From the NCBI RefSeq assembly GCF_002257585.1, contig NZ_CP022743.1, forward strand, positions 3,472,001-3,536,000: 64,000 nucleotides of DNA, given 5' to 3'. The position numbers were made by a program, and so were the translations under genes. This stretch comes from Mucilaginibacter xinganensis. Lineage in GTDB: Bacteria; Bacteroidota; Bacteroidia; Sphingobacteriales; Sphingobacteriaceae. Position 1 is the first letter of the stretch, and each line of letters opens with the position of its first letter. Below are positions 26,984 through 35,834 of the stretch, in pieces. The notes under the pieces were generated by a model. The model searched no databases, was not told the DNA's origin, and worked only from the letters and a program-made list of their open reading frames with translations.

Positions 26984-28404
26984 TTTGAGAGTAAGTGCTT
27001 AAAATTATAAAGATGCTGTTTGTTAACCAACTTTAACGCAACGCATAAAACAAGGTATAAAACCAATGCAACCGCCAACTGAACCAGGAAATGGAGATGA
27101 AGACCGGTTGTAACCAAAGAAACAATTACAGCGGCTCCGGCAAAAACAATTATCGGTCGTAAGGATATGCTTATAATATCTCTGCGAACAAGCCTGAAAT
27201 ATAAGCCACCCTGTAAAACAGTGGTAGCGAAAAATGCGACAGATGCCCCTAACCCACCCCACTTGCTGATGAGGATTAAATTTAAAAGGATATTGGTTAT
27301 TGCGCAGGTAACGGTGATATACGAAACAGCCTTATATTTTTTTGCGGCAAAACTTAACGACCAAAGCATATTAATGAAGAATTGCAGGGGAATGCAAAGC
27401 GATAATATTAAAAACTCCCACGAATTTGACACCCCATATTTGCCATTGGTTAACATGCCGAGCAATGGCACCCACAAAATATTTAATATAAGTGGAATAC
27501 CAGCAGCAAAAAACATCTCAACGATATAAAACGAGTTGAGATACTGTTGATATTCACTTTCAATTTTAGTATTTAAGGATAACAACCTGGAAAAACGCGG
27601 TAAGATCAACGGCGCTAAAATCAGCATAGGGAGCCTGGCCAATTCGTATGCCCGGTATGCAAAACTATAATCAGCCAAAACGCTGCTGCCAGCCATTATC
27701 CCCAGCAAGATCCAATCCATCCGCGAAAGGCTGATATCAAAAACAACCGAAACATATTGCGCGGCAGACTCTTTAACTAATTTGGTATAGGCATTAAAAT
27801 GAAATTTAAAACTAAAATCCGTTTTGGTTAAAAGATAGATCGCCAGACCAGTCAACTCAAACAAAGCCGTACAAATAAGTATAATTAAAACTGTTTTTAA
27901 ATGTAACTCCCCTTCAATCATTAAAAGCCAGGCCGCCGCTATTTTACAAATATTACTTACCACAGCAATTATACCGTATGGGGTAAATTGTTCCTTTGCA
28001 TTTAAAAACTGTTTCAATGGTACGCCTAAAAACACCAGCCCCTGCGCTAAAAAGAACCAGGGCAATTGCCTGTAAATTGCCGCATGGCTTTTAACCATGT
28101 TATTAAGTAACAACAGGAACAAAAAGGTAATTAAGAAAGCTGTAAGCGAATGCAAAAAAAAAGCTGCTGCCGCCCAGTCTGATCGTTGTGAAGCTGCTAT
28201 GCGCCGTACCACAACCTGCTCCAGGCCGAAACCGAGCAACGTGGTGATAAAAACAGATGCGGCATTTGTCCAGCTTATTATTCCAAACTCATCTTTTGAA
28301 ATAAAAATTGAAATAAAATAAAAGAACAAAGCGCCAAGAAGCTGGACTGAAATTGCCTGTAACCCCGACGAGAAAATCTTTACCAAGAGCCTATTCTTAA
28401 CCAA
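26980..28404 (-). CDS. Wzx-type polysaccharide flippase
   Basis: Polytopic inner-membrane protein, 474 aa, about 12-14 hydrophobic helices. The N-terminal KNRLLVKIFSSGLQAISVQLLGALFFYFISIFISKDEFGIISW is characteristic of the MATE/Wzx (MOP superfamily) flippases that move undecaprenyl-linked repeat units across the inner membrane. A start is TTG at 28404, with GTG the next codon; no ATG is near. It is the only Wzx-type gene in the glycan locus and overlaps a glycosyltransferase gene. It is divergent from the Wzy-like gene at 28680. Confidence 0.88.
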   Translation of the reverse strand: MVKNRLLVKIFSSGLQAISVQLLGALFFYFISIFISKDEFGIISWTNAASVFITTLLGFGLEQVVVRRIAASQRSDWAAAAFFLHSLTAFLITFLFLLLLNNMVKSHAAIYRQLPWFFLAQGLVFLGVPLKQFLNAKEQFTPYGIIAVVSNICKIAAAWLLMIEGELHLKTVLIILICTALFELTGLAIYLLTKTDFSFKFHFNAYTKLVKESAAQYVSVVFDISLSRMDWILLGIMAGSSVLADYSFAYRAYELARLPMLILAPLILPRFSRLLSLNTKIESEYQQYLNSFYIVEMFFAAGIPLILNILWVPLLGMLTNGKYGVSNSWEFLILSLCIPLQFFINMLWSLSFAAKKYKAVSYITVTCAITNILLNLILISKWGGLGASVAFFATTVLQGGLYFRLVRRDIISISLRPIIVFAGAAVIVSLVTTGLHLHFLVQLAVALVLYLVLCVALKLVNKQHLYNFKHLLSK

Positions 28405-28490
28405 TGCTATCTATTTTAGGTTTAATCAAATTTAGTATAATCTTTTTCCTTGCCGCCTTATATCCATACTGGTTACGTACCATAAGCCAT

Positions 28491-28520
28491 TTTGGCTGCC
28501 TTTACCCTAAAATAGTTTTT
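28491..28520 (+). promoter_or_regulatory. Promoter candidate for the 28.7-35.8 kb glycan operon
   Basis: TTTG (28491-28494), 18 bp, then TAGTTTTT (28513-28520), one base off TAnnTTTG. It would start near 28527, leaving a leader of about 150 nt. Confidence 0.4.
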
Positions 28521-28522
28521 AA

Positions 28523-28583
28523 AGGCATAAAGATGAAGATACTGCTGATTGTATTTATTCAATAAAACAGCCTTTTTATGCCT
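28523..28583 (+). repeat. Inverted repeat in the presumed 5' leader
   Basis: AGGCATAAA (28523-28531) pairs with TTTATGCCT (28575-28583) around a 43-nt loop. It would form at the very 5' end of the mRNA from the predicted promoter. The remaining gap to 28680 shows nothing else. Confidence 0.35.
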
Positions 28584-28679
28584 CATCACAGGCAACCCTT
28601 TCAATTTTAAAGCAGTAATTACTTTTATAAAGCAGCAGAAAAATTGGCTGTTTTTTACCGGTTGATTAATTGATTACGA

Positions 28680-30320
28680 ATGTTTAACAGTATTGCTGAT
28701 TTTAATTTTAAAAAGGTGATAAACCAGGTAGATTGGAAATTACTATTGTTTTTGATGCTGTTTTTAGATGTAAAATTAGGCGTAAAAATTTTTGCTATCA
28801 TCCTGGTTTACCTGCTTAGATTCGATTTTAAGTTCGGCTTTAGCTTTAAAAATTCAAGGTTACCGCTTTTTTACCTGCTGATACTTGCCATACCACTAAT
28901 TGACCTGGTAATTAACCGGGGATATGGGAATCCAAACTACCTGCTTACTTTTTTTATGGGCATGGGGTTTTGGATACTTAGTTTGCTGGCTATTCACCAG
29001 GTTAAACTGGCAGTGGAGGTTAATGACACCGAAATCATCCACCGCACCATCCTCGTGTTTTTTATTGCTAACGCAATTTTCTCATTCGGCAACTTCGCCG
29101 CAATTGTATTCGAAACGGGTGCCATTAATCCGTTCAGGTACCAGGGAGATCATCAAAAATATTTTATAGGTACCGGCGACTATATCAAAGGTTTAACTTT
29201 TGACACCTCCACCACCAATGCGGCTTTAAATGCCTTTGGGGTTATTTATTTCCTCACGCGAAAAAACACCCCCATGATTTTTGTTTGCATGGTTGTGTTG
29301 CTGTTTACCGGCAGCAACTTCATTAATATGGCGTTAATTTTCACACTTGCACTGCTCTTTGTTTTCAGGACCAGCCGCAATCAAAAGAGCCTTATTGTAA
29401 TATGTGTGATGCTGCTTGTGGTTTTTATGGCGAAGATTTCGCCTCAAAACGACCGTTATATCGGCGAAACATTTAAAGACGCTATCCACCCCCCCAATCC
29501 GGCGCTTTCTAAAACTTCTGTACCGATAGTTTGTAGCAACGTTCCTTCCCTCGAAGAAACGCGGCAAAAGTTTGCAAGGCACTACCTGGATAGTATTGGA
29601 AATTTAACCACAACAAGGGTTAAATTAAAACCAGCGCTGGCCGCGCTTCCAAAAGCGGGAATGGGCAGGATAATTATTGATACGCCTGATATAAATTTGC
29701 TACCCTATCAAAAAGCAACAGATACAACTACTGAGCAACGACGATTGTTAAGCTTTATTGATGAGCACAAAGAAAAATTGCATTTATCTGCCCGGGAGTA
29801 TAAACCATCTTCGCCTGGTAAAATACTCACCTTTATACAAACCGCCTTATTTCTTAAACAACACCCCGCTAAAATATTCACCGGCGATGGAATCGGTAAT
29901 TTTTCGTCCAAGCTGGCCTTCAGAACTACCAGTTTCGGAATAGCCGGGGGATACCCTGTAAAACATACTTATATCAGCAACGATTTTTTAACAAATCACC
30001 TTGATATCTATCTGTACTTTTTTAGTAAAACCGCCGGACTACGCTCACTAACGAACAGCCCCTATTCAGTTTATGACCAATTAATAGCCGAATACGGTTT
30101 ATTGGGCCTGCTGTTATTTACTTTTTATTATGCCGGTTTTTTTGCCAAATACTATAAAACGCTCACTTATGGGCTGCCATTGCTGCTGATCTTATTGATG
30201 CTGTTTTTTACCGACTATTGGTTTGAGCAACTGTCTGTAATTGTATTTTTTGAACTCCTGCTGTTACTCAATATCAAAGAAACCACTAACAAATCGCAAT
30301 TAAATTATGGATCTGCCTAA
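28680..30320 (+). CDS. Wzy/O-antigen-ligase-like membrane protein with large periplasmic insert
   Basis: 546 aa. Multiple hydrophobic helices occupy residues 18-250 and 465-535. Between them is a soluble part of roughly 210 residues (252-465), much larger than the usual periplasmic loop. The end of that loop and the next helix, NSPYSVYDQLIAEYGLLGLLLF, with GDGIGNF before it, resemble the Wzy_C region of O-antigen polymerases and ligases. Such enzymes polymerise undecaprenyl-linked repeats or join chains to lipid A. The gene overlaps the next glycosyltransferase gene by 14 bp. Polymerase or ligase cannot be decided from sequence. It heads the plus-strand operon. Confidence 0.68.
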   Translation: MFNSIADFNFKKVINQVDWKLLLFLMLFLDVKLGVKIFAIILVYLLRFDFKFGFSFKNSRLPLFYLLILAIPLIDLVINRGYGNPNYLLTFFMGMGFWILSLLAIHQVKLAVEVNDTEIIHRTILVFFIANAIFSFGNFAAIVFETGAINPFRYQGDHQKYFIGTGDYIKGLTFDTSTTNAALNAFGVIYFLTRKNTPMIFVCMVVLLFTGSNFINMALIFTLALLFVFRTSRNQKSLIVICVMLLVVFMAKISPQNDRYIGETFKDAIHPPNPALSKTSVPIVCSNVPSLEETRQKFARHYLDSIGNLTTTRVKLKPALAALPKAGMGRIIIDTPDINLLPYQKATDTTTEQRRLLSFIDEHKEKLHLSAREYKPSSPGKILTFIQTALFLKQHPAKIFTGDGIGNFSSKLAFRTTSFGIAGGYPVKHTYISNDFLTNHLDIYLYFFSKTAGLRSLTNSPYSVYDQLIAEYGLLGLLLFTFYYAGFFAKYYKTLTYGLPLLLILLMLFFTDYWFEQLSVIVFFELLLLLNIKETTNKSQLNYGSA

Positions 30321-31269
30321 TCCGAAGGTTACCGTTTTAATGCCTGCATTTAATGCCGGAAAATATATCCGCGAAGCTATCAAGTCGGTTTTGGAGCAGT
30401 CCTTCACAGATTTTGAGTTTTTAATAATTAATGATGGATCTACAGACGACACCGAAAAAATAGTCCGCTCGTTCAATGATCCCCGGATTATATTGATCAG
30501 CCAGGAAAACCTGGGCGTTTCATCTGCCTTAAATACAGGACTCGCTCATGCCCGGGCCAACTACATTGCCAGGTTTGACGCCGACGACGTTTGCCTGCCC
30601 AATCGCCTCAAAATCCAGTATGATTTTATCACTTCCTTCCCTGAGTACACGATTATCGGTTCAGCGGTTGACTATATCGATGCCGATGGCCATTACATTT
30701 TCACCCACCATCCCGAAGGACACTTAAATGAAGAGATCCAACAATTAAAATACACGATATGTCCATTTATCCACTCCAGTGTATTTTACAAGAAAGATGC
30801 TGTTGTTAAAAATGGTGGTTATAACGAACACGCCTATACCTACGAGGACCATTTTTTATGGGTAAACATCTTAAAAAATGAAAAGGCCTGCAATTTATCG
30901 CAGGCCCTTATAAAGGTACGCTTAAACCCTGAATCGATCACGATTGATGAAAAATGGCGAACTCGTAAATTCCGGTCAATTAAGTATTCAACATTAAAAA
31001 ACAAGATGATTACTGAGGCCGAAGGAAATGAACTTTACCAGATCGGCGGGAAGCAATACTCTGCTAAAATCAAACATGGAGCCTACTATGCGCTGTGCGG
31101 CAAAAAATTTCTGCTCAATAATTACCAGCCTGAAAAAGCGAGGCTAAATATTGTAAGAGCCATCAGTCTACATCCGCTCCGTCTGGATAACTATTTGATT
31201 TACACCGTAAGCTATTTCCCCGAAAGATTTATAACCTGGTTGCATAATATTAGCCAGGGCAAATTTTAA
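30307..31269 (+). CDS. Glycosyltransferase family 2
   Basis: GT-A glycosyltransferase, 320 aa. Opening PKVTVLMPAFNAGKYIREAI, then FLIINDGSTDDT with the first Asp pair and RFDADDVCLPNRL with the DxD site near residue 95, are standard GT2 features. The C-terminal half carries no membrane helix. It likely adds one sugar of the repeat unit. It overlaps the preceding Wzy-like gene and is 10 bp from the next glycosyltransferase. Confidence 0.92.
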   Translation: MDLPNPKVTVLMPAFNAGKYIREAIKSVLEQSFTDFEFLIINDGSTDDTEKIVRSFNDPRIILISQENLGVSSALNTGLAHARANYIARFDADDVCLPNRLKIQYDFITSFPEYTIIGSAVDYIDADGHYIFTHHPEGHLNEEIQQLKYTICPFIHSSVFYKKDAVVKNGGYNEHAYTYEDHFLWVNILKNEKACNLSQALIKVRLNPESITIDEKWRTRKFRSIKYSTLKNKMITEAEGNELYQIGGKQYSAKIKHGAYYALCGKKFLLNNYQPEKARLNIVRAISLHPLRLDNYLIYTVSYFPERFITWLHNISQGKF

Positions 31270-31279
31270 TTGCATAACA

Positions 31280-32356
31280 ATGAAAGTAGCCTTTATAGCA
31301 AGATCTACATTATATACCGTGCCCGGTGGCGATACTGTGCAGGTGATACAAACCGCGCGCCAATTGACGGGCCTTGGCGTTACGGTTGATATCCTGCTAT
31401 CAAAGGAGATAATTCCTTATGAGGAATATGATCTTTTGCATTTTTTCAACCTGATAAGGCCGGCAGATATCCTGCACCACAGCAAAATGGCCAAAAAACC
31501 ATTCGTAATCTCTACCATATTGTGTACTTACGGCGATTACTATAAACACAACCGCAAAGGTTTGGGAGCATTATTTACCCTTTTGCCGGCTGATAGCGTC
31601 GAGTACCTTAAAACCGTTGCACGCTGGCTGTTGGGGAAAGATCATTTATCCAGCATTGATTACCTGTGGAAAGGTCAGCGAAAAAGTATTATAGAAATAC
31701 TAAAGCGGGCCGATATGGTGCTTCCAAATTCAGAATCAGAGTATAAACGCGTCCGGCAAAGCTATCCCTGCAAGGTTAACTATACCATTATCCCCAACGG
31801 CATTAACCCGGAAAAATTCCCGTTTAACCCGCACCTGCAAAAAGACAACAACCTGGTAATCTGCGTGGCAAGGATTGAAGGCCGCAAAAACCAGCTTAAT
31901 TTAATTAAGGCTTTAAATAACAGCCGCTTTAAGTTGGTAGTAATTGGCGCACCAGCGCCCAATCAACAGGAATACTACCAGCAGTGCCGAACCGCAGCGG
32001 CGGACAACATCATATTTCTTGATCGCATTCCGCAGCCGGTTTTATTGAGCTATTACCAGCTGGCTAAAGTCCACATTTTACCAAGCTGGTTTGAAACTAC
32101 AGGTTTAAGTTCTATTGAGGCAACCGTTATGCGGTGTAACATAGTAATAACTGATAAAGGCGACACCCGGGACTATTTTGGTAACGACGCAGTTTACTGC
32201 GATCCATCAAGCCCGGAAAGTTTACTGGCGGCGGTGGAAGAAGCAAGTGTGGCACCTTTTAATAACGATTTACTGGAAAGAATACTAAATAACTACACTT
32301 GGAAACAGGCAGCAGTCCAAACATTAAAGGCATATCAATTAGCAGCTATAGCATGA
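31280..32356 (+). CDS. Glycosyltransferase family 4
   Basis: GT-B glycosyltransferase, 358 aa. N-terminal MKVAFIARSTLYTVPGGDTVQ has the glycine loop; the C-terminal domain has ICVARIEGRKNQLNLIKAL, VVIGAPAP and the acidic segment PSWFETTGLSSIEATVMRC near 270. ATGA of the next gene overlaps its stop, giving tight translational coupling. Sugar unknown. Confidence 0.9.
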   Translation: MKVAFIARSTLYTVPGGDTVQVIQTARQLTGLGVTVDILLSKEIIPYEEYDLLHFFNLIRPADILHHSKMAKKPFVISTILCTYGDYYKHNRKGLGALFTLLPADSVEYLKTVARWLLGKDHLSSIDYLWKGQRKSIIEILKRADMVLPNSESEYKRVRQSYPCKVNYTIIPNGINPEKFPFNPHLQKDNNLVICVARIEGRKNQLNLIKALNNSRFKLVVIGAPAPNQQEYYQQCRTAAADNIIFLDRIPQPVLLSYYQLAKVHILPSWFETTGLSSIEATVMRCNIVITDKGDTRDYFGNDAVYCDPSSPESLLAAVEEASVAPFNNDLLERILNNYTWKQAAVQTLKAYQLAAIA

Positions 32357-33480
32357 AACTTAGAATAGCAATATTAGGTACACGGGGCGTTCCAAATTAC
32401 TATGGAGGCTTTGAGCATATCTCAGAATATGTTTCAGAGGGATTGGTTAAACGGGGACATGCTGTTACCGTTTACAATTCCCATAACCATCCGTACAAAG
32501 AAGCCAGTTGGAACGGGGTTCAAATAAGGCATTGCTTTGATCCCGAGTATTTGATTGGCACGGCAGGGCAATTTGTTTACGACTTAAATTGTTTGCTGGA
32601 TGCCCGAAAAAGGAATTTTGACGCCATTTTAATAATGGGTTATACCAGCAGTTCTGTTTGGGGCAAATTATATCCTCCAAAAAGCACCATTATTACCAAT
32701 ATGGACGGGCTGGAATGGAAAAGATCCAAGTACTCGCCACAAGTTCAAAAATTTTTAAAGTATGCCGAAAAATTAGCAGTAAAGTACAGCCAGTTCTACA
32801 TCTCCGATTCAATGGTGATTAAAACATACCTTAACGAAAAATACAACATCAATAGCAAATATATTCCTTACGGGGCCGACCTGTTTTCGGAAGCGGAGCG
32901 TGAACAAGTGCATACCAGGGAAGCCCTGAAGGAAGATTACTTTTTATTGATGGCCCGTATGGAGCCTGAAAATAATATTGAAACCATATTGGAAGGCTTT
33001 AATAACAGCAGTTCTCACAGAAAATTCAAAGTATTAGGCGACACCGGAAACAGGTTTGGAAAATTCATTACCCACAAGTTTAAAAACGATGAGCGTATTG
33101 AATTCAAGGGGTCCATCTTTGATACCGGTAAAGTGCGGGCCCTTCAAAACAACTCCTATCTTTATTTTCATGGTCACAGTGTTGGGGGCACCAACCCCTC
33201 CCTGTTAGAGGCGATGGCAAGCGAGGCGCTAATTGCCGCCCACAACAATCCCTTTAATAAATCAGTACTAAATGCGGATGCATTTTACTTCTCGAATGCC
33301 AAAGAAGTAAGGAATATTGTTGAAACCGTACAAAGAACAGCGCCTGAAAGGGCGATGGTGAGCAATAACCTGCATAAAATCAAATTCCAGTTTAACTGGG
33401 AGAAGATCATCGACCAATACGAACAATTTATTATTGAGTGTCATAATAATTCAAACTATGAACGAATTATTCAGGATTGA
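32353..33480 (+). CDS. Glycosyltransferase with DUF1972 domain (rhamnosyltransferase-like)
   Basis: GT-B enzyme, 375 aa from the ATG at 32353. That ATG overlaps the previous stop (ATGA) and gives the family start MKLRIAILGTRGVPNYYGGF; a TTG at 32299 would add 18 unrelated residues. The N-terminal DUF1972 domain has GFEHISEYVSEGLVKRGH, YNSHNHPY and ILIMGYTSSSVWGKLYP; it continues with TNMDGLEWKRSKYS. The C-terminal GT4 part has FHGHSVGGTNPSLLEAMA. DUF1972 proteins such as WchF/Cps2T are rhamnosyltransferases in streptococcal capsules, so rhamnose is a plausible but unproven donor sugar. Confidence 0.9.
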   Translation: MKLRIAILGTRGVPNYYGGFEHISEYVSEGLVKRGHAVTVYNSHNHPYKEASWNGVQIRHCFDPEYLIGTAGQFVYDLNCLLDARKRNFDAILIMGYTSSSVWGKLYPPKSTIITNMDGLEWKRSKYSPQVQKFLKYAEKLAVKYSQFYISDSMVIKTYLNEKYNINSKYIPYGADLFSEAEREQVHTREALKEDYFLLMARMEPENNIETILEGFNNSSSHRKFKVLGDTGNRFGKFITHKFKNDERIEFKGSIFDTGKVRALQNNSYLYFHGHSVGGTNPSLLEAMASEALIAAHNNPFNKSVLNADAFYFSNAKEVRNIVETVQRTAPERAMVSNNLHKIKFQFNWEKIIDQYEQFIIECHNNSNYERIIQD

Positions 33481-34723
33481 TGATACACTCACTAATAAAA
33501 TAAGCTATTATCACCTGCTGTTGTTAATGGCCTCGCTGCCGTTTGACATGTTTTACAGCCACCTTATTTTAATAAGTTTTAGCATTCACAGTTTAATCCA
33601 CCTCAATAAAAATTCCATCAGGTCAATATTCACCTTAAAGACACTGGTATTGCAATCAGTGTTCTTTTTAACGCTAATCTGTATTACTTATACCGTCGAC
33701 ACCAAGCCTGCATTTACCGAACTGGGACGGCGTGTAATCATATTTATTGTTCCCATACTATTTTGCATTAATCCGCTCGACCTGAAAAAATACAGACCCA
33801 ACTTAATGTTATTTTTTTCGCTGGTTTGTACCGCAGTTATTTTATACCTCTATGTCAATGCGTTAATCACCATCAGGTACTATAAGTTACCTGTTTCTAT
33901 GCTGTTTTCAAGTTTTTTTGCCAATCACAATTTTTCGGAACCGATAAATATGCATGCTACCTTTTTCTCCATGCAGGTTGCCTTATCATTGGTATTCCTG
34001 CTGTCATTATTGATAAAGGAAAAAGCACTTCGCAATAAGTTAGTCTATTTGTGTTGCTGCCTTCTGCTCACAGGCGGAATTATCCAGCTCAGTTCAAAGT
34101 CGGTATGCGTTGCACTGCTTATTGTTATTAATATCATTGTTCCATTCACTTTATTAAAAGGAATAAAACGTCGTCGATTTGTGTTAGCGGCTGCGTTGCT
34201 TTCACTTTTGGCATTTACGGGCATATTATTGTCAAATACGTTCAGGGAACGCTACATTACTGAGCTAGCCACTGATCTATCCCCTGCAAAGCCGAATGAC
34301 GTTTTAGATTCACGGTTAGCCAGATGGAAGGTCATCGTTAAACTGATAGAAAGCAGCCCCCTACAGGGTCATGGAACAGGTTCTGAACTACCCCTTTTAC
34401 ACGAAAAGTTTTTCAACAGCAAACTATATAATTCATTCCTTAACAACCTTAACGCCCATAATCAGTATTTAAGTTTCCTGATCAAATCGGGCATCATAGG
34501 CTTAATTATTTACATTGCTGTACTGGCATTCGGACTCAAACTTTCGTTTCAGAACAGAGACCTCCTCTTTATCACTTTTCTATTGATTATTACAACGGTT
34601 TCCTTTTCAGAAAACTTACTCGACGTTGATAAAGGGATCTTTTACTACGCATTTTTTTACGCCTTTTTTATTTTCTCTACCCAGGTACCGAAGCTAAATT
34701 CAAAGTCATTAAAATCGCTATAA
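33458..34723 (+). CDS. O-antigen ligase/polymerase (Wzy_C) family membrane protein
   Basis: Polytopic protein, 421 aa from the ATG at 33458 (a TTG at 33434 is the other option). About ten hydrophobic helices. The Wzy_C segment lies near residues 280-350: SRLARWKVIVKLIESSPLQGHGTGSE, then LNAHNQYLSFLIKSGIIGLIIYIAVL. This is the periplasmic loop with catalytic Arg and His plus the following helix found in O-antigen ligases (WaaL) and polymerases (Wzy). Overlap with the DUF1972 gene is 23 bp. It is the second such protein in the operon, so one may polymerise and the other ligate. Confidence 0.85.
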   Translation: MNELFRIDDTLTNKISYYHLLLLMASLPFDMFYSHLILISFSIHSLIHLNKNSIRSIFTLKTLVLQSVFFLTLICITYTVDTKPAFTELGRRVIIFIVPILFCINPLDLKKYRPNLMLFFSLVCTAVILYLYVNALITIRYYKLPVSMLFSSFFANHNFSEPINMHATFFSMQVALSLVFLLSLLIKEKALRNKLVYLCCCLLLTGGIIQLSSKSVCVALLIVINIIVPFTLLKGIKRRRFVLAAALLSLLAFTGILLSNTFRERYITELATDLSPAKPNDVLDSRLARWKVIVKLIESSPLQGHGTGSELPLLHEKFFNSKLYNSFLNNLNAHNQYLSFLIKSGIIGLIIYIAVLAFGLKLSFQNRDLLFITFLLIITTVSFSENLLDVDKGIFYYAFFYAFFIFSTQVPKLNSKSLKSL

Positions 34724-34801
34724 ATATTTGCCAACGCTGGCAACCAACACGTTAATTAACCCGTCATTATTATAAAGCTTTTCTTTTAATATAACCTGCA
34801 A

Positions 34802-35764
34802 ATGCAACATCATCCCTACACATCAATTAACAAGAGCTTGTTTGTGATTAAAGAAAATATATTAGAGACCCTCGCTTATTTTGACCTGTTTGACTATCCT
34901 TTGTCACGCGCGGAAATCTTCCTGTTCCTGAAAAACAAGTACGACTTTAACGTTTTTGAAGAAGCTTTAAAATCCCTGCTGAATTGCGAAATAATATACC
35001 GGTTTGATAAATTTTACACACTAAAAAACGAACATAACCTGGTTATTCGCAGAAATGGGGGAAACAAAAAAGCAGCCGAATTAATCAAGACAGCCGAAAA
35101 AGTTGGAAACTTCCTGATTCGTTTTCCTTTTGTACGCGGCATAGCTATTTCGGGGTCTTTGTCAAAGAATTTTGCAGATGACCATTCCGACATTGACCTT
35201 TTTATAATTACAGCCGAAAACAAACTTTGGATAGCGCGTACCTTAATGCACTGCTTTAAAAAGCTTACTTTTTTGGCAAACAAAGAGCACCTGTTTTGCA
35301 TGAATTATTACATAGATGAGCATAACCTGGAAATTGCAGAAAAAAATATTTATACCGCAATAGAAATCGCCACCTTAATACCATTGCAGGGCGATTTGAT
35401 ATTTGAAAAATTTTACGCAAAAAACGCGTGGACAAGAGATTACCTGCCTAACAAAACCATGAGGATTGCTTCTGCAAAACCGGTAAAATACGTTTATTTG
35501 AAACGTCTTTTGGAAGCCTTATTTAACAACGCAGCAGGTTGCAGGCTTGACGATATGCTAATGAAAATCACCAGTGGCAGGTGGCAAAAAAAGACGCAGC
35601 AAAAAAAACTAAACAGCCATGGTATTATTATGGGAATGGATACCGGTAAGCATTTTGCAAAACCTGACCCCGAAAACTTCCAAAATAAATTATTGGGGAG
35701 ATACCAATGTAGGGTGGATAAGGTTTTACAAACCTATGAAAATACTGTTGCACATTTAAGGTAA
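34802..35764 (+). CDS. Nucleotidyltransferase-fold (MNT/pol-beta type) protein
   Basis: 320 aa. A winged-helix-like start (ENILETLAYFDLFDYPLSRAEIFLFL) is followed at about 115-135 by GSLSKNFADDHSDIDLFII: the GS-x-DxD signature of pol-beta-type nucleotidyltransferases, with both metal-binding Asp present. The rest is helical and not recognised. The fold transfers nucleotides to proteins, small molecules or RNA. It lies 78 bp after the ligase-like gene, at the end of the glycan operon and convergent with the radical-SAM cassette. No HEPN partner lies beside it, so a toxin-antitoxin role is not supported. Its job in glycan synthesis is unknown. Confidence 0.72.
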   Translation: MQHHPYTSINKSLFVIKENILETLAYFDLFDYPLSRAEIFLFLKNKYDFNVFEEALKSLLNCEIIYRFDKFYTLKNEHNLVIRRNGGNKKAAELIKTAEKVGNFLIRFPFVRGIAISGSLSKNFADDHSDIDLFIITAENKLWIARTLMHCFKKLTFLANKEHLFCMNYYIDEHNLEIAEKNIYTAIEIATLIPLQGDLIFEKFYAKNAWTRDYLPNKTMRIASAKPVKYVYLKRLLEALFNNAAGCRLDDMLMKITSGRWQKKTQQKKLNSHGIIMGMDTGKHFAKPDPENFQNKLLGRYQCRVDKVLQTYENTVAHLR

Positions 35765-35834
35765 TTATCTTTACAAATTGCCATCTTAACGCAGGACATT
35801 GAGCGCGATATTTATTTGGGGGAGTATAACAGGT

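Noticed and set aside
34728..34743. Hairpin TTGCCA-ACGC-TGGCAA after the ligase-like gene as terminator
   Set aside because: Only 6 bp of stem and no T-run; the next gene continues in the same direction.
34802..35764. MNT antitoxin of a HEPN/MNT module
   Set aside because: Protein is much longer than MNT antitoxins and no HEPN gene is adjacent.
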